Shown here piece by piece: positions 4,969 through 5,326 of a stretch of 5,326 bases of DNA. Within the stretch, counting starts at the first letter, position 1, and each line of letters starts with the position of its first letter. Origin of the DNA: Reyranella sp. GTDB lineage: Bacteria > Pseudomonadota > Alphaproteobacteria > Reyranellales > Reyranellaceae. The stretch covers positions 1-5,326 of the forward strand of contig SCVT01000560.1 of the NCBI GenBank assembly GCA_004296815.1, given 5' to 3'. The notes under the pieces were generated by a model. It saw only the letters and a program-made list of their open reading frames with translations. It searched no databases and was not told the origin of the DNA. The position numbers and the translations under genes were made by a program.

Positions 4969-5326
4969 GCGTGGCTCCCCGGCCGACCAGCAGCCGTTCG
5001 AGGCCGTAGGCGCGGTCGAGCAGGATCAGCGCACCCACGGTCACGACGATCACGACGGCCGACACCGAGGTCACCAGCGGATCGATATTGTCCTGAATGT
5101 AGTGGAACATGCGCACCGGCAGTGTCTCGGTCCCCGGCGCGGCGATGAACACGGTCATCGTCACCTCGTCGAAGGAATTGATGAAGGCGAGCGCCCAGCC
5201 GCTCGCCAGGCCCGGCAGGACGAGCGGCAGGGTGATCCGGCGCAGCACCACCCACTCGGTGGCGCCCAGCGACACGGCGGCATGCTCGATGGCGCGATCG
5301 AGGCCGACGGCGGAGGCGAGCGTGAG
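4958..5326 (-). CDS. ABC transporter permease, PotC (spermidine/putrescine) family, C-terminal 122 residues
   Basis: This is an inner-membrane permease of a binding-protein-dependent importer; the N-terminal part runs off the right edge. The reading frame stays open from the edge (visible start LTLASAVGLDRAIEHAAVSLG), so the GTG at 5275 is an internal codon, not the start. Visible residues 14-34 carry the EAA-type cytoplasmic loop that contacts the ATPase: E14-H-A-A, G21, then 'ITLPLVLPG'. A hydrophobic segment (about 35-58) leads into 'SFDEVTMTVFIAAPGTETLP' (51-70) and 'YIQDNIDPLVTSVSA' (76-90), the PotC-subfamily signature region. A last membrane helix spans about 85-104, followed by a short basic tail. 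The stop TGA is at 4960-4958. Substrate-binding protein, ATPase and partner permease genes are expected upstream, beyond the window. The ligand could be a polyamine, opine or related cationic compound; PotC-family membership alone does not fix it. Confidence 0.9.
   Translation of the reverse strand, partial: LTLASAVGLDRAIEHAAVSLGATEWVVLRRITLPLVLPGLASGWALAFINSFDEVTMTVFIAAPGTETLPVRMFHYIQDNIDPLVTSVSAVVIVVTVGALILLDRAYGLERLLVGRGATHGR
4975..4980 (-). promoter_or_regulatory. Ribosome binding site of beta1
   Basis: GGGGAG on the minus strand is 6 nt before the ATG at 4968, inside the last codons of the permease gene. It supports the start and translational coupling to the transporter. Confidence 0.7.

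Noticed and set aside
4228..5148. A 306-codon plus-strand open frame opposite beta1 and the permease
   Set aside because: It is antisense to two confident genes and lacks motifs.
4958..5275. A complete 105-aa membrane protein starting at 5275
   Set aside because: The frame stays open to the window edge, and the residues upstream complete the EAA loop of a PotC-type permease, so this is the C-terminal part of a longer gene.

Overview
The window is gene-dense, very GC-rich bacterial chromosome (roughly two thirds G+C by eye, with strong G/C preference at third codon positions). The gene families suggest an alphaproteobacterium of the soil or rhizosphere type; this is an inference from composition and gene content, as no rRNA or other phylogenetic marker is present. 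I see no tRNA, CRISPR array, insertion sequence or phage-like feature, and no gap over 300 bases without a gene.

Most of the window (1056-5326) is one minus-strand operon, read right to left. It starts with the C-terminal part of a PotC-type ABC transporter permease, which runs off the right edge. Next come a DAO-family FAD oxidoreductase (beta1), a small [2Fe-2S] ferredoxin-like protein (gamma), a two-dinucleotide-domain flavoprotein with a C-terminal BFD-like iron-sulfur region (alpha), and a second DAO-family FAD oxidoreductase (beta2). The junctions are an 11-bp overlap, a 20-bp overlap, an ATGA overlap and a 1-nt gap, each with a Shine-Dalgarno sequence inside the preceding gene. The gamma-alpha-beta2 order matches hcnABC and resembles the heteromeric opine oxidases and D-hydroxyproline or proline dehydrogenases. 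The simplest reading is import of an amine, amino acid or opine by the transporter, followed by FAD-dependent C-N oxidation, with electrons passed through alpha and the iron-sulfur centres to an acceptor. Two different catalytic-type subunits around one alpha/gamma pair is the most interesting feature.

The left part (1-1059) is separate. A plus-strand glutathione S-transferase-like gene with an unusual C-terminal extension (139-1059) converges on the operon, and the two stop codons overlap in a shared CTAG. It diverges, across only 31 bp, from the first 35 codons of an FMN-dependent alpha-hydroxy-acid dehydrogenase that runs off the left edge.

Nothing here is clearly an undescribed defence or mobile system. 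The unresolved points are the substrate and stoichiometry of the multi-subunit dehydrogenase and the role of the GST extension.
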